The notes beneath the pieces were generated by a model. That model had not been told where the DNA came from. It made no database searches and was given only the letters and a program-made list of their open reading frames with translations. Below, piece by piece: positions 13,682 to 25,074 of a DNA stretch of 64,000 nucleotides. Numbering within the stretch: position 1 is the first letter of the stretch; every line of letters begins with the position of its first letter. This DNA comes from Zopfochytrium polystomum (Eukaryota; Chytridiomycota; Chytridiomycetes; Chytridiales; Chytridiaceae): NCBI GenBank assembly GCA_025765615.1, contig JAIVFJ010000099.1, positions 173,482 through 237,481 of the forward strand, read 5' to 3'. Made by a program: the position numbers and the translations under genes.

Positions 13682-14957
13682 AGCTGTCCCTCGCTTTTAT
13701 CCCGGAACTTTGGTCGGCTTCGTCCGCTCGTAGAGCCCCCCTCCCCGAACTTCCAGAACAGCTGTGCTATGCCTCGACTCACCGCGAGCAACGGAAGTGA
13801 CCAAAAACTAAATTTGACGCTTGACGGCGTGCTAGATGCATTCAAAAAAAAAAAAAAAGAAAAAAAAAGACTCATCTGTGCACGCAGCAGTTGTGGCTAG
13901 AGCCCCTTTCGATGGGCAGCTCACCGTCCACCAAAATATGACTCGCCATTCGAATAATAAGCGTTAATACAAAATCTTATACAATGTACTCAAAGCAAAA
14001 ACTTGCTCGTGAATCCACCCGATTGCCCTGACACGCCCTCACAAACTTATCTGTCGTACCTTCGGCGCTTACTGAATAACGGGCTGCAGACACGCAACTC
14101 CAAAGTCTGCCCCCGTTTTTCCTTCAAGAGATTCACTCGTCAGACTGAAGGATGTTAACATCTGCAAGGGGCCACAGCAAAGCAATTCCGTGTTTGACAA
14201 TTGCCGCCCAAAGGAAGAAGTTTTTGCGGATTGAGCGACGGTGCGTTTGCAGGAGACTGGATAAGGGTCCAACGAGATAGGCAAACTCATTCAGCTACAT
14301 GTGGCTGTTTTGAAACGCATATCGCGTTGGGCGCACAGCAGACTCGCTGCTTTTCCTCCCGCTCACGGCCAGCCAGGACAAACACATAGGCAGACAGACA
14401 GACAGACAGACAGACATCCTTCATTTTCTTCTGTCAAAAGTCATGCTCCCGACAATGGAGAATCCTCTTGCTGGGCACTGCGGGGGAGGGCTTGAGTAGC
14501 AATAAGCTGACAGATACTAGAGGACTGAGCCAGGAAAAACAAGGCGCTCCTCAGCTGAACTACTTGGTGGGATTTTTTTTTTTTAAGTTACGTTCATCAT
14601 GAAAAAACGACCCCCGCCCTGGCCATGTGAAAAGGAGGAGTAGGACGGGGGGAAATGACATCGCCCGAGACAAAGAGGAAACATAAAACACACTAAAAAA
14701 GTATTGAGGGGGCCAGTCAAACACAACCTCAGTTGCCTAAATCTTTGAACGCATAGGGTGGAAGTCTTGAAGAGCAAAAAAAAAGGAAGAAGCGGGGGGC
14801 TGGCCATCACCAGAAACAAGAAAAGGATAAGCAGGAGGGGGGGAAAAAAAAGAGCGAGAAAAATTAACCGCCCCCGCAGTTGGATAGAGACTTGAACGAA
14901 GTGACTGTGAAAGAAGCAAAAAACCAAAAAAAAAGAAAAAAGAAAACGAAAAAAGTT
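12569..14957. other. 2.4-kb stretch without a supported gene
   Basis: Between two convergent genes. It is T/C-rich up to about 13.4 kb, with A-runs at 13650-13678 and 13844-13870 and a (CAGA)n microsatellite at 14391-14416. Open frames here are short, low-complexity and without recognisable domains. It probably holds 3' UTRs and spacer. Confidence 0.5.
14391..14416. repeat. (CAGA)n microsatellite
   Basis: About six uninterrupted copies of CAGA/GACA. A related, imperfect tract lies at 17781-17828. Confidence 0.9.
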
Positions 14958-17663
14958 TCACGGCGAATAGCTCGGGAGCACGCCCGGCCTCGCTGCCGCT
15001 CCCTCACCGGAACCGGCCGGCGCAAAAGAGACAGCGCCAGCGGCGCCCGCGAGAGGGGAAGCCCGGCCGCCCCCGCTGCCACCGCTTCTTCTCCGGCGGT
15101 CGCGGTCCAGCCCGCTCCGCTCGCGCAGCTGGCGCACGAGGTCCAGCACCTGCGCGCGCACCGCGTCGTCGTCGACTGCGAGCTCGGCGCGGAACGCCTG
15201 CAGCGTCGTCGGCGTCAGTTGCAGGAACGCGGCGCCGCGGATGTCGCGGCCTGTGTGTTTTGGGAGGAAAAGAAAACATTAGTAATGACTTAAGTGCAAC
15301 AGCAAGGAAAGAAGGTGGGGAGAGGGGGGAAGGGAAACGCACCCAGAAAGGCGAGCACCGTGTCTCGCGGCACCCCACCGACAGTCAGGAACGTTGCAAC
15401 CTCCGCCGACGACCACGCCCGCACGTTCTCCGCTTCGTCATCACTGCCTACCGACGTCGACGACAGAAACGCCGATTCCGGCTGTGGCGACGGGGACGCC
15501 GTCGCCGCTGCTGCCGCTGCTGCCGCTGATGCCCCTGTCATCCCCGCGCGGCCCACGCTTGCCTCCCGCATTGCCGCCAGCGGAGGTGGCGGCAGCGACG
15601 GGGTTTGCGGCGGCGGCAGTGGCGGAGGGGTTTCAGCGTTGCGGCGCTTCCGCGCGACGACTGCGACGACGAACGCGACGGCGAGCGACAGCGCCACGAC
15701 AGATGCGACGACCGCCGAGATCTGGATCGCGGAAAGGGATTTGGACGAGGGGGTATCTGCTGCGGGTGAGGGCGAGCTGGAGGAGGAGGGCGAGGGGCCA
15801 GACGTGGGGTTTCTTTCTTTAGGGACGCTGGATGGCTGCGATGTGAACGGGAGAGATGAAGACGATGACGGCGACGAGGACGGCGCTTGACTGGATGTCG
15901 GAATGTCCGAGGATGACTCTGTCGGGAATACTGGGGAATTGGTTGGCTGGGGTGAAGTGGTTGATGAACTGTTGGCCGGCGGGCTGCTCGTAAAGGGGCA
16001 GATCTTGTACTGGTTGTTCAGCCTGTCGAGCAACGACTTTAACATGCAGTACGGGGCTGCCTCAAATGGAAACTTACGCGCCAGGAAAAGTCACGTTCCA
16101 GGCTTCCGGTAGAGAATCATCAATGCAGTTGTTCGTAAGATCCCTGTTGCGTCCCAATATGAGTGGTAAGTTCTAAATGGTATTTCGATTATCGTTGCAA
16201 TCGTCTCACGACTTACACATGGTCTAATTGTGTCGATTTTAGTGAGGGAGGGATGGGACCCGTCAAGTAGTTAGAACTGAAATCGCTGCGGGCGCAAACT
16301 TCATTAGTGTTTCTTCAGTGGGAGACAAATTCAAACATACAGGTAAAAGCCGCCGAATGCGGACGCTGGAACCTCCTGGAACATGTCAGGTATGGGGCCA
16401 GTTAGCTGGTTGCCTCGTACGACCCTGCAGCATGAAAGATTGGGACTATTTAAGCAACCACTGCTCTGTCATACAACCCCGCTTCGTGCACTCACAAGGT
16501 CGAGAGGTTTTTCATGGTTGTCATGAGGGGTGGGATGGACCCGGTCAGCTGGTTGTCGCCCTTTTATGAATGCAACCACTCATGAATTAAATCCTAGAGT
16601 TGCTTCCTTCAAGAATCAAGTCTTTGTCTTACCAAATACCTGCGTTGGAGAAAGGTTGCATTCAGAAAAACGGACAAATCATCCGAGTGAACTTACAGGT
16701 ACATCAGCGAAGACGCGTTCGCCAGTTCAATTGGAATTTCGCCAGTTATCAGATTGTGATCCAAGTATCTGAAATCGTGATTCGCAATGGTTATTGAACA
16801 TACCAAAAAAAATGCAGAGTTTTCAGTCCACTTACAAAATGGTCAGCTTTGACAGCAGCCCAAGGCTTGGGGGAATGGAGCCCGTGATGCCGCTGTACTG
16901 TATGTAGCTGCAAAAGGTAATCAAGCAGTTGTAAGGCGAACAGCTTCTCCAATGCGGCGGCGACTGGATGATCCTTACAAGTTGTTGATACTTCGCAGTT
17001 GTCCGAAAGAGTCGGGTATGGGGCCTGATACAGTGCAATTTGCAAACACGCTAGGACCCATTTTGTCAGACGTGACGGCCATACGGCCAACGGAGGACTC
17101 ACAGCTGCTCCAAGGCATCCAGTTTACCCAGTGTGGAAGGGAATGGGCGACCCAAATTCGCGTTCATGCAGAACCTGGAGGAGTAGAAGAATGAGCGGGA
17201 CAGACAAGATGGGGGTTGAATAGACGAGAGATCGAGGGGTTCGTACAGTTCGACGATCCGGCCGTCTTCGCAGGAGGGGCTGACGGGAGCCATGGCATCG
17301 CAGCAATCCTAAGCAATGGGAGGAAAAACGGGGACGAGAGAGGCAGAATAAAGTTTTAGATTCATCAAGCTTTTCTGGGGCGATCCGTGGTTGGGTTGGG
17401 GGGAGGAGGGTGCGCCAGTTTGAGCTCCGCATTCAGGCACAGATCTATCGCCCTGCCCCCTCCTTCCTTCCCTCCCTCCCTCCCTCCCTCCCTCCCGTCC
17501 GGTCTGGGCCGTGGGGGTTAAAAAGGGCGCCGGCCCAACTCGCCCGCGGATTAATTACCATTGACGGGTCGAATGCGTCGGGGAATGCGTCGATGAGCAC
17601 GCTGCAGTCGTCGATCTGCCGAAATGGCGCGGACGGCGTCGGGGGCGTCGGCGTTGTTGACAT
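14958..17663 (-). CDS. receptor-like LRR - transmembrane - SAM protein
   Basis: Multi-exon gene; start ATG at 17663, stop at 14958. An N-terminal exon (MSTTPTPPTPSAPFRQIDDC) is followed by an LRR cap-like segment (DCCDAMAPVSPSCEDGRIVEL, 17230-17310). Then come plant-type leucine-rich repeats, each on its own short exon, for example PFPSTLGKLDALEQL (about 17100-17160), ITGSIPPSLGLLSKLTIL (about 16838-16905), LITGEIPIELANASSLMYL (about 16690-16765) and LTGSIPPLMTTMKNLSTL (about 16500-16560). The large 3' exon (from about 16045) has a Ser/Thr/Pro stalk, one hydrophobic span (ISAVVASVVALSLAVAFVVAVVA) with an RKRR stop-transfer, and a Pro-rich linker. A SAM-like helical domain follows (WSSAEVATFLTVGGVPRDTV, then IRGAAFLQLTPTTLQAF). 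Type I topology with extracellular LRRs and a cytoplasmic SAM adaptor is inferred. No kinase domain is seen. Confidence 0.75.
17467..17496. repeat. (CCTC)n tract in an intron
   Basis: Tandem CCCT/CCTC units lying within an intron of the LRR-TM-SAM gene. No function is proposed. Confidence 0.85.
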
Positions 17664-18275
17664 GATTTGATTATTCTACTATGCGCTTCGTTGGAAGGCC
17701 AGAAAGACAGAGAGGCGAAACAAACAACATAAATATAAATCAAAGATGATGAAGGCCCGCAGCAAGATTTTCATGAGACAGAGAGACAGACAGATTGGTA
17801 GCCAGACAGACAGGCAGACAGGCAGACATAGCGCAGCCTTTGCTTGGCACCTGATTGGTTCCACACCTCCAGCAATGAATGAAAGATCTTCGAGCAAAGA
17901 AAGACAGAGTATCTCCAGAAAAGGAAACTGAGTGTAAAAGGAAAAAAATCTGCATTTTGCGCGAAAAGGAGAACTCAAGTGGAAGAATTAAAAATTCTTT
18001 GACAAGGATTTCGGTATGCACGAACACAACACACACGACGAGGGTGGCGGCCCATTCTTTTTAGACGGTCAGAAGGCTAAGAGCGGCCAACGTGCCGCGA
18101 AAGAAAGGCAAGCCTTGCGTGTTTGTTATCCACTTCTCCTTGGTGCGTCGGCTTCTTCTTTCTTTCGTGTGCAACCGCTGCAACTTCTTGGGCTATTTTT
18201 ATTCTTGATGTTGTTGTTCTTTTCTTCTTCTCCTTTTGACGTCTCTCTCTCCCTCACCACACTCCGCCCCCCCAA
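17664..18275. other. divergent-promoter/3' spacer, no gene seen
   Basis: Upstream of the LRR-TM-SAM start and downstream of the small minus-strand gene. It contains an imperfect CAGA/GGCAGA tract (17781-17828). Only short ORFs without domain character are present. Confidence 0.5.
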
Positions 18276-19214
18276 TCAAGGCTCCGGCGCGAACGCGCTG
18301 CTCCGTCCCCACGCCCTCAGCGAAAAAAAGGACACATTCTCCTTGCGAAAGTCCACATCATAGATCGCGGGCCCGCCGACGAGCGGCCTCTTGACGGGCT
18401 TGTTGTCCTTGTCGAGCTTGACCGACACCGCCAGCTCGCCCTCCGCGGACCCGAGGAGCAGGTGGCCCGGCCGCGCGTTGAGCCTGAGCTCGCCCCAGCT
18501 GGAGTAGAACAGCGGGCTGGCGTCAAACACCTGGTCTGCGGACCCGTCGAACGCGGCCGTCGTGGTGCGGAGGACCTCCGCCGCCTTGTCGTGCACGAGG
18601 AACCGCTTCGCGCCGACGTTGTACAGCGGCCCGATGCCGTCGCCCCGCGTGTGGTCAGGCATCATGAAGAGCTGTCGCGCGAGCGCGGGCGGCAGCGCCG
18701 CATCTGGGTCCGCGGAGTTGAGACCTTTGGTCGGGTACTTTGGCGCGAGGCGGACTTCGTTGGTCCCCTGTTTTTTTTTTGTTTTTTTTTTTTGTGTTTT
18801 TTTGGAAGGACTTGTCAGCACTTAAAAGAATCGAATCCAAGCCACCCCCCGCGACGCCACCCGCAGCGGGCCAAACCCGCAGCACACGCACCTCGGCGAC
18901 CTCCAGCGCCAGGCCGAGCTCGGCAAAGCCAGAGTCGGGCTCGATGAAGAATCGGAAGCGGCTATTGAGGGGTTTGCGAAGAGGGTCCCGGTGAGGTTTG
19001 AGTGGGTGGTGGATTGGGTGGGAATGTTCCGGTTGTCAGTTGTCAGAGGGGGAGCGAGAAGAGTGAAGTTTTGCGAGAGAGCGTGCGGGTGGGGACCAGT
19101 GCGACCCCACTCGACCTTGCCCGCCCGCCCGCCCGCCCGCGAGCCCCGCTCCCTCCGCCCTCGCCGGCCCGGCACTTACGAAACGGCTGCGGTGTTGGAG
19201 CGTTCGTAGGCCAT
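18276..19214 (-). CDS. hypothetical 198-aa protein
   Basis: Three exons read by splice consensus and frame: 19180-19214, 18892-18961 and 18276-18767. They join in frame (MAYERSNTAAVS, RFRFFIEPDSGFAELGLALEV, GTNEVRLAPKYPTKGLNSAD). The protein is not recognised. The last exon looks beta-rich (LFYSSWGELRLNARPGHLLL, ELAVSVKLDKDNKPVKRPL). There is no signal peptide or membrane span. The intron before exon 3 contains long T-runs. Confidence 0.6.
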
Positions 19215-19829
19215 GATGGTGTGCGTGTTTGTGTGTGGTTGTTGCGAGCGAGAAATATTAGAGCGAATCAATTTAGAGAGAGTGTGGTTCATTCATTGTA
19301 GACAAGAAATAAATGTTTCTACTTCGTCCTCTGCGTTTGCGGATTGCCAATGAAACAAAGAGTGAGACGGTTTGCAGCCGATCGCCGCTGATTGGTTGTG
19401 CTGCTTTTTCGAATGTTGTTGTTGTTGGTTGATATGGGTCACCGCTGAGTTGCTGGCTGAGTCCAAAAAGAACGGAGAGAGCGAGAGAGAGAGAGAGAGC
19501 GAGAGAGACACAGAGAAAGAGATAGACAGACACACACACACATTAAGGACAAATGAAAGTTGTTCGAACTTCCCCACCTCGAAAAACTCGCACCCGCTCT
19601 TCACCCACACTTTTGCTCTCACAGACTCCAAATGCCACTTTAAAAATGGCACCCAGAAGGGCCCGCGGCCTCGCACCCGCAGCATCTGCCTGAGCAGCGA
19701 CGGCCGCCGCCCTGCTCCTCGCATTCGTCGCTCTCCATCCACGAGCTCCCGCCTCCCAATGCTACCTGGCGCCGGCGGCGGCCACCACCTCGGCGCATCC
19801 TGGCTGTCCGCCGCCGAGGAACTCTACGA

Positions 19830-21295
19830 CTCCCGCGCCATCCCCGCCGCCGAGGCACTTCGCGACCTTCGTGCACAACGGCGTCGACTACTTCTACGAC
19901 CCGGACGCCGACTTTGTCGACGACGTGCCGCAGTACATCTACCGCGCCGTCGCGCCCGACGACAACGCCCGCTTCAGCAAGGGCGATAACATCCGCTCGT
20001 CCGCGAACTACGCCGCCGCGGCCGACGGCGTCGAGAGGTACAAGAAGGCGGAGAAGGACGGCGTCGCCGACTGCCTCGAGCGCCACGTCGGGAACTGGAA
20101 AGTTGTTTTAGGTGCGTGTTTCCTCGAGTTCGAGCCCTCCCCCCCGCGCACTCCAGCCCCCCTTTCGGTTTCACCCATTCCCGCCTGCCGGCAAAAACAA
20201 AATACACAAACAGATCGACACCTCAAAGCTAACCCAGGCCCAGCGCGACCACCTGGTCGACTTGAGGTCCGACGGCGAGCGCAACAAAAAGTTTGGCCAG
20301 AAAAAGGCAGACTACCAAATGGTGAGCTTCAACAGAACCACTAACAAACAAAAAAAAATAAAAATAATAAAAAAATAAAAATAAAACCAAAAAACTGTAC
20401 CGTTTGGTTTCCTGCGCTTCCTCGGAATAATTTCCCCCGTAACTTTGGTGCAGAGGACGCCGCGACAAGAGCAAAAACCGACTTTCTCAAGGCCAAGGAC
20501 CTCGAGTCGTTCAAGAAGGACCCGGAATAGGAATACCAGACAATGTTGGACAATCCCCACGCGCGTAAGCGAGGCTGGGAGAGGTCCCCTCCCTTGTTTG
20601 GACCCCGGTGTACTAAATGTCTCAAAAACTCAACCCTGTCGGGAACAACCCCCTCCCGTCAGTGAGCAACCGCGACAAGGAAATTCTGTTCAAGGGCGAG
20701 ATCGGCAAGCACGCGTGCCAGATGATGAGCGCGGCTGACTTCAAGCGCGACGCCGGCGTGCGGCGCCGTGCGGCGCCCAGCAACTGCAAGAAGCGCGTGG
20801 CGGCTATGAATGAGCAGTTTGAACAAGGACGGGACGATGGACATTAAGGTGCGCGTGTGTGTGTGTGTGTGTGCGAGTTGTCTGCCGTGGTTGTGAGTGT
20901 CTCCCACACTGCGACTCAAAAAACCTCCTTGTCAAAACGCGAAAAAAAAAAAAACAAAAAAAAAAAACAACAACATCAGGCGACGCTCGCCAAAAACAAG
21001 CCGTCCAAGGCGTCGCTGGACGCAGATCAACAAGGACCGCGCGGCCGGCGGCAAGAAGGCGCTCTACTTTTCGGACCCCAAGAAGAAGGCCAAGAAGTGG
21101 GCGCCCGTCGTCGTCGTCGACGCGAGCGGCGGCGGCGGCGGCGGCGGCAAGGCGAAGAATTCAAGGGCAAAGGGGAAAACGATGGCCGCAAACAAGGCGA
21201 GTCGCGCTGCCGCAAAGGCCAAAAACGTAAAGAAGGCGCCCGCGTCGGGGACCAAGGGAAAGAAGGCGAGGTCGGCGGGATTGACGGTAGGTTCA
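19830..21295 (+). CDS. unresolved Lys/Ala-rich multi-exon locus, possibly decaying
   Basis: Coding-like pieces follow one another on the + strand but in shifting frames. They are HFATFVHNGVDYFYDPDADF (about 19858 onward), SKLTQAQRDHLVDLRSDGER (about 20220-20330), KTDFLKAKDLESFKKDPE then TAG and EYQTMLDNPHAR (about 20454-20564), EILFKGEIGKHACQMMSAAD (about 20680-20745), and a Lys/Ala/Gly-rich tail (INKDRAAGGKKALYFSDPKK onward, 21026-21290). Canonical splice sites do not place all pieces in one frame, and one TAG lies in the middle of otherwise good coding sequence. Either additional introns, sequence errors or a pseudogene would explain this. No known domain is recognised. Confidence 0.3.
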
Positions 21296-22548
21296 TTTAG
21301 TGCCTCTGTTTTTATTTTATTTTTTTTTTATTTCGTATCCGTTCTTATTTTTTTTTTTTTTAGAATGCAAAAGGCGACCCAATCCAAACCCACCGCTAGC
21401 TCTGCCACGGCGGCCGTCCCCCGCTGCCGCCGCCGCCGCGAAAACCAAGAAGGCCGCGCCGCGGCCAGCAAAGAAGACGGGTGGCGGCGGCGGCGCAGGC
21501 AAGAAGGCGGCAGCCAAGACGAACAAGGGACGACGGCCAAACCTGCAACAAAGAAGAAGGCCCCCGCTGTATCGGACCAAACAAAAAAAAAAAAAAAAAA
21601 AAAAAAAAAGCACACACTCCTCACTCCCCTCCAGGTTAACAAAAAAACCATCTCATCCCACCGCCTCCGCGCCAAGCAGGTAAGTTCTAGCGCCCCCCGT
21701 GAGGGGGCCGCGCGCAACAACGACAAAACAAAAAACAGAAGCTCTCTGTCTGGCACCACCGGCTTACGCAAGTCGATACGTGTTCTCGCATTTTTTCCGG
21801 CATCATTTCCTTTTTTTTTATTCTGTTACCGTTTCTTGCGGGAGGGAAGGGGAGACGAAGCAAGGGGTGGGGGGTGGGGGGTTAGGGTGGTCAATTTTTT
21901 TTTTTTTTCAACAATGGAAAAGTAACGGCACACAACTACAGCAACAAAGACTCGCCAACAATTCGAGTAACAGCGGGATAAAAAAAGAGACCAAGAGCTA
22001 AAGGCAAATATAAGATGGGGGGGGTGTCGGGAGGGTGGTGAGAAAACAAAACAAAACCAAAGTGATAAGAGAATAACGTAATATCGATGGGATACTGGAC
22101 AGCAGACGGAGAGATTGACTGAGAGAGAGTGAGTGAGTGAGAGTGAGACAGGGGAGAGGGTGGCGGTGAAGGAGGGGGGCAGAGCAGTTAAGAACGGAGG
22201 AGGCATTCGGAAACGTAAATGTCGAAAGAGCGTGGAAGAGAAAGTTGGACTAGAAACATGAGCGGAGTGGGGTGGGGACGTCACACGCACAGAAGGGTGT
22301 CGGGCGGTGAAGAGGTTGAGTGGTGTTGAGCATGCAATCCACGCATAGTGCACAGGTCAGCTACAAGAAACGGCAGAGTGTTGAAAGGGGGAAGAGGGCT
22401 GTTGGGAGTATCCCAATTATCATATCAGCGAGCCACGAGTGCTGGAGACGGACCTAGAAGACCGACCTTTGAGGGATACCAAGATGAGTCAGAATGCAAG
22501 CTCGTGAGTTAATGCAGGCAAGCTCCCCCAGTTTCATTCACTCTGCCG
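21296..22548. other. 1.25-kb spacer, low complexity
   Basis: Contains T-runs (21349-21361, 21897-21908), an A-run (21582-21609), further Lys/Ala-rich reading of the preceding locus up to about 21680, and GA-rich DNA up to 22300. No independent gene is supported. Confidence 0.4.
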
Positions 22549-24558
22549 TTATTCTTTGCCACAACCCCAACCCCCACTTGAACCACTCCCAAGAGGAAAT
22601 CGACCCTCACCGCCGCGAGGCCAGTTTCCGAGCTCAATTGTCGATCCGACACTCGACCTCGCGCTTCGGTCTCTGCTTCGATCCAAACCCGCCCACGACG
22701 CCGACGAGGATGGTGACGGCGACGTGCCCGTCTGGACGGTTCCGCTGCCACCGCTTCCTCCGCTTGCGCCAGCCGTCCCTGCGATCATGGCGGCCGAAGT
22801 CGCGTACCCGGAGATACTTGAGCCGGCCATGCCCCCTGCAGCGGAAATGGAGGACGCCGACGCCGACCCGGGCAAGGCAAAGAATGTCGACGGTGCTGTC
22901 GCGGAGGTTGGTGTCGAGGCGGTGGTTGACGGCTTGGAGACCGAGGCTCTCCGTTCGCGCAGAGAAACAGGGGGAGGCGGGAAGACCGTGTCGAGATCGT
23001 CGACAGAGACTCCTGCGGCGCGACGGAGGTCGGCAATCTCTGTTCGCGCTCGCCGATAAATGTCGCGGGCTTCGTCCACCTCGCGCTCCAGTTCCTTCAG
23101 TTCGAATGGTCCAAGGCAAGAAGACAAAAAGTCAGAATGAAGGGTGGTCGGGGAAACTGGAGATCACGTACCTGCACGCGTCCACGAAGTGCTCCAACTT
23201 CCACTTTAAGGACCTCAACAACACCAGGTGAGACTGTTGGGGAGATGGGATACTCGACGCTCGGAATCGTGTGAACAAAAGAGGTCTTTTTGCTGAGAGC
23301 GATGAAATAGCTCGTCAGCGCGAGATCGGGAACTAGCGTGCCTTACTTTAGTGAGGGAGTGCTGCCGCTGGTTTGCTGATGCCGCATCGATTCGAGCTGC
23401 CGTTGGAGGCGGTTCACGATGAATTCCTTTTCCGCAGTAAAAGCGAGTGAGCCGGGCTAGCAATGTAAAAATGGAGGTGACGCGGACTTCACCTGTTCCT
23501 GCTCCAAAACCAACTCAATATCGACCTTTTCTTTCTGGAGCTGGACCAGCTTTCGCTGCAACGTATTTGTAATCTGTTCCTCCTCCTGCTCGACCTTGCG
23601 AAGAAGCTCTTCTTTCTCGCGTTTCCTGCAACCAACACGATCGTAAACAAACGAGGCCCCCAAGCGATTCCGCAAGCACTCTTACGAACAGTGTGTTTAT
23701 CCGCTGCATAAGCTTGTTGGCGATAAACTCTTCTTCGCGCTCGCTATCCGACACGATCTTCACTGCTTGCTGCTTGAGAGTCTGTGTTTCGGCACTTTTT
23801 TTTTTTTGGAGGGGGTGCGTAATTTACATTTTCGAGCAAGACAGAATGAGCGACTGGCTGAGAGCAAAACCGAGTGCCGTCGTGGGTGTCGGAACGGTGC
23901 TCGAACCCTTGCTATTTGAACCCCTTCACTCCTCACCGCAGTATGTTCACGTGGCCGACCTCCATTTCAAGCTCGAACGCCATCTTCCGCAGCTTGACGT
24001 CCTGAACCGTCATGCGTTCGACCATGTCTTGGATGAGGGATCGCAGGTCCACGGCGGCTGGCAGGGGCTGGCCCGCGTCCAGCGCAGCTTGTAATGCGGT
24101 CGCGCGCAGCATCAACGGGTCCGTCGAAAGCCTTATCCGTTTTCGCGGGGAGGACAATCAAGCCCAAGCAAACATTGACAAAAACGATAAAAAAAAAAAA
24201 AAAGTTAAGGGTGCGGCCGCGAAATCGGTTCCGTTATAAATCCATCGACCGGGGGAAAGCAAGGCAAGAGTCAGCAGCTGTAGCAGCACAGCGAGGTCCA
24301 CGTAGTCGGCGCATCGCCTCCCAAAAGCACACCTCAAGCCACCGACCGACCGACCCCACCCACCCTAACCCACCCGAGATCCTTGCGCTTGAGATCGAGC
24401 TCCTTTTCCCGCTCGATCTGCTGCTCCTCGAGCGTCTTGAGCGACGATGCGACCAGCTCCTTCTCGGCCTCGGCCGCGCCCAGGGCCCGTTCGAGGTGGA
24501 CAATCTCGGACGAGATCTTTTTTGCTGCGGCCTTTGCGGCCGCCTCCGCGGCGTCCAT
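22549..24558 (-). CDS. CCDC6-like coiled-coil protein (DUF2046 family)
   Basis: Six or more exons; start ATG at 24558 (MDAAEAAAKAAAKKISSEIV), stop at 22549. After an Ala-rich helix the protein is continuous coiled coil. Its pattern resembles metazoan CCDC6: EEEFIANKLMQRINTLF, then EELLRKVEQEEEQITNTLQR, KLVQLQKEKVDIELVLEQEQ and EFIVNRLQRQLESMRHQQ, i.e. repeated E-E-x-I/L-x-N-x-L-x-R/K blocks. A second helical stretch (FELKELEREVDEARDIYRRA) and a Ser/Ala/Gly-rich tail follow. CCDC6 relatives are cytoplasmic/nuclear scaffold proteins; no catalytic motif is expected. Intron borders were not all fixed. Short exons at 23121-23225, 23355-23450, 23490-23630, 23690-23765 and 23935-24160 keep the heptads in register. 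Confidence 0.7.
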
Positions 24559-25074
24559 GCGAGGACGTTGATTGGAGTGGTGGGGGAAGAGGGGGGGGGG
24601 AAGGGGGGCGGGTGGGTGGGTGTGTGTTGATTGGACGGCGGCGGCGGCGGTGGCGGAGGGGGCGGTAGGCTGCTGGTGCTGGGGCGCTGCTGATGGAGTG
24701 CGCGCAACTCGCGACGGAGGTGTGTGTGTGTGTGTGTGTGTTTGTGCCGGCTGGCGGATTGATTGATTGATTGCAATTTCTTTTGTTCAACTTTCTTGTT
24801 CCCCTGACAAGGCGGCCTTGACGAGCGCATCACGTGTCTGCCTATTAATACCTGTTGTCTCTCCAGCTGCGCAAACCACAAAATAAAAAATAAAAACAAG
24901 AAACTACAACCGAGGATATTACAAAAAACCCACTCAAAATGTGCGTGTGTTTGAGAAACACTGGCTTGAGAAAATAACACGAGATGCATATTACATAAAG
25001 GGATATGAGAGGAGCCAAACGTATTCGCTACCTGAATCACACCACAGCCACCCTGGCTCGCCATTCTTACATGT
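24559..25074. other. spacer with GT and TGAT microsatellites
   Basis: G-rich tract 24588-24606, (GT)n 24721-24741, (TGAT)n about 24758-24772. No gene is supported; it contains the likely promoter of the CCDC6-like gene and the 3' end of the membrane-protein gene. Confidence 0.5.
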
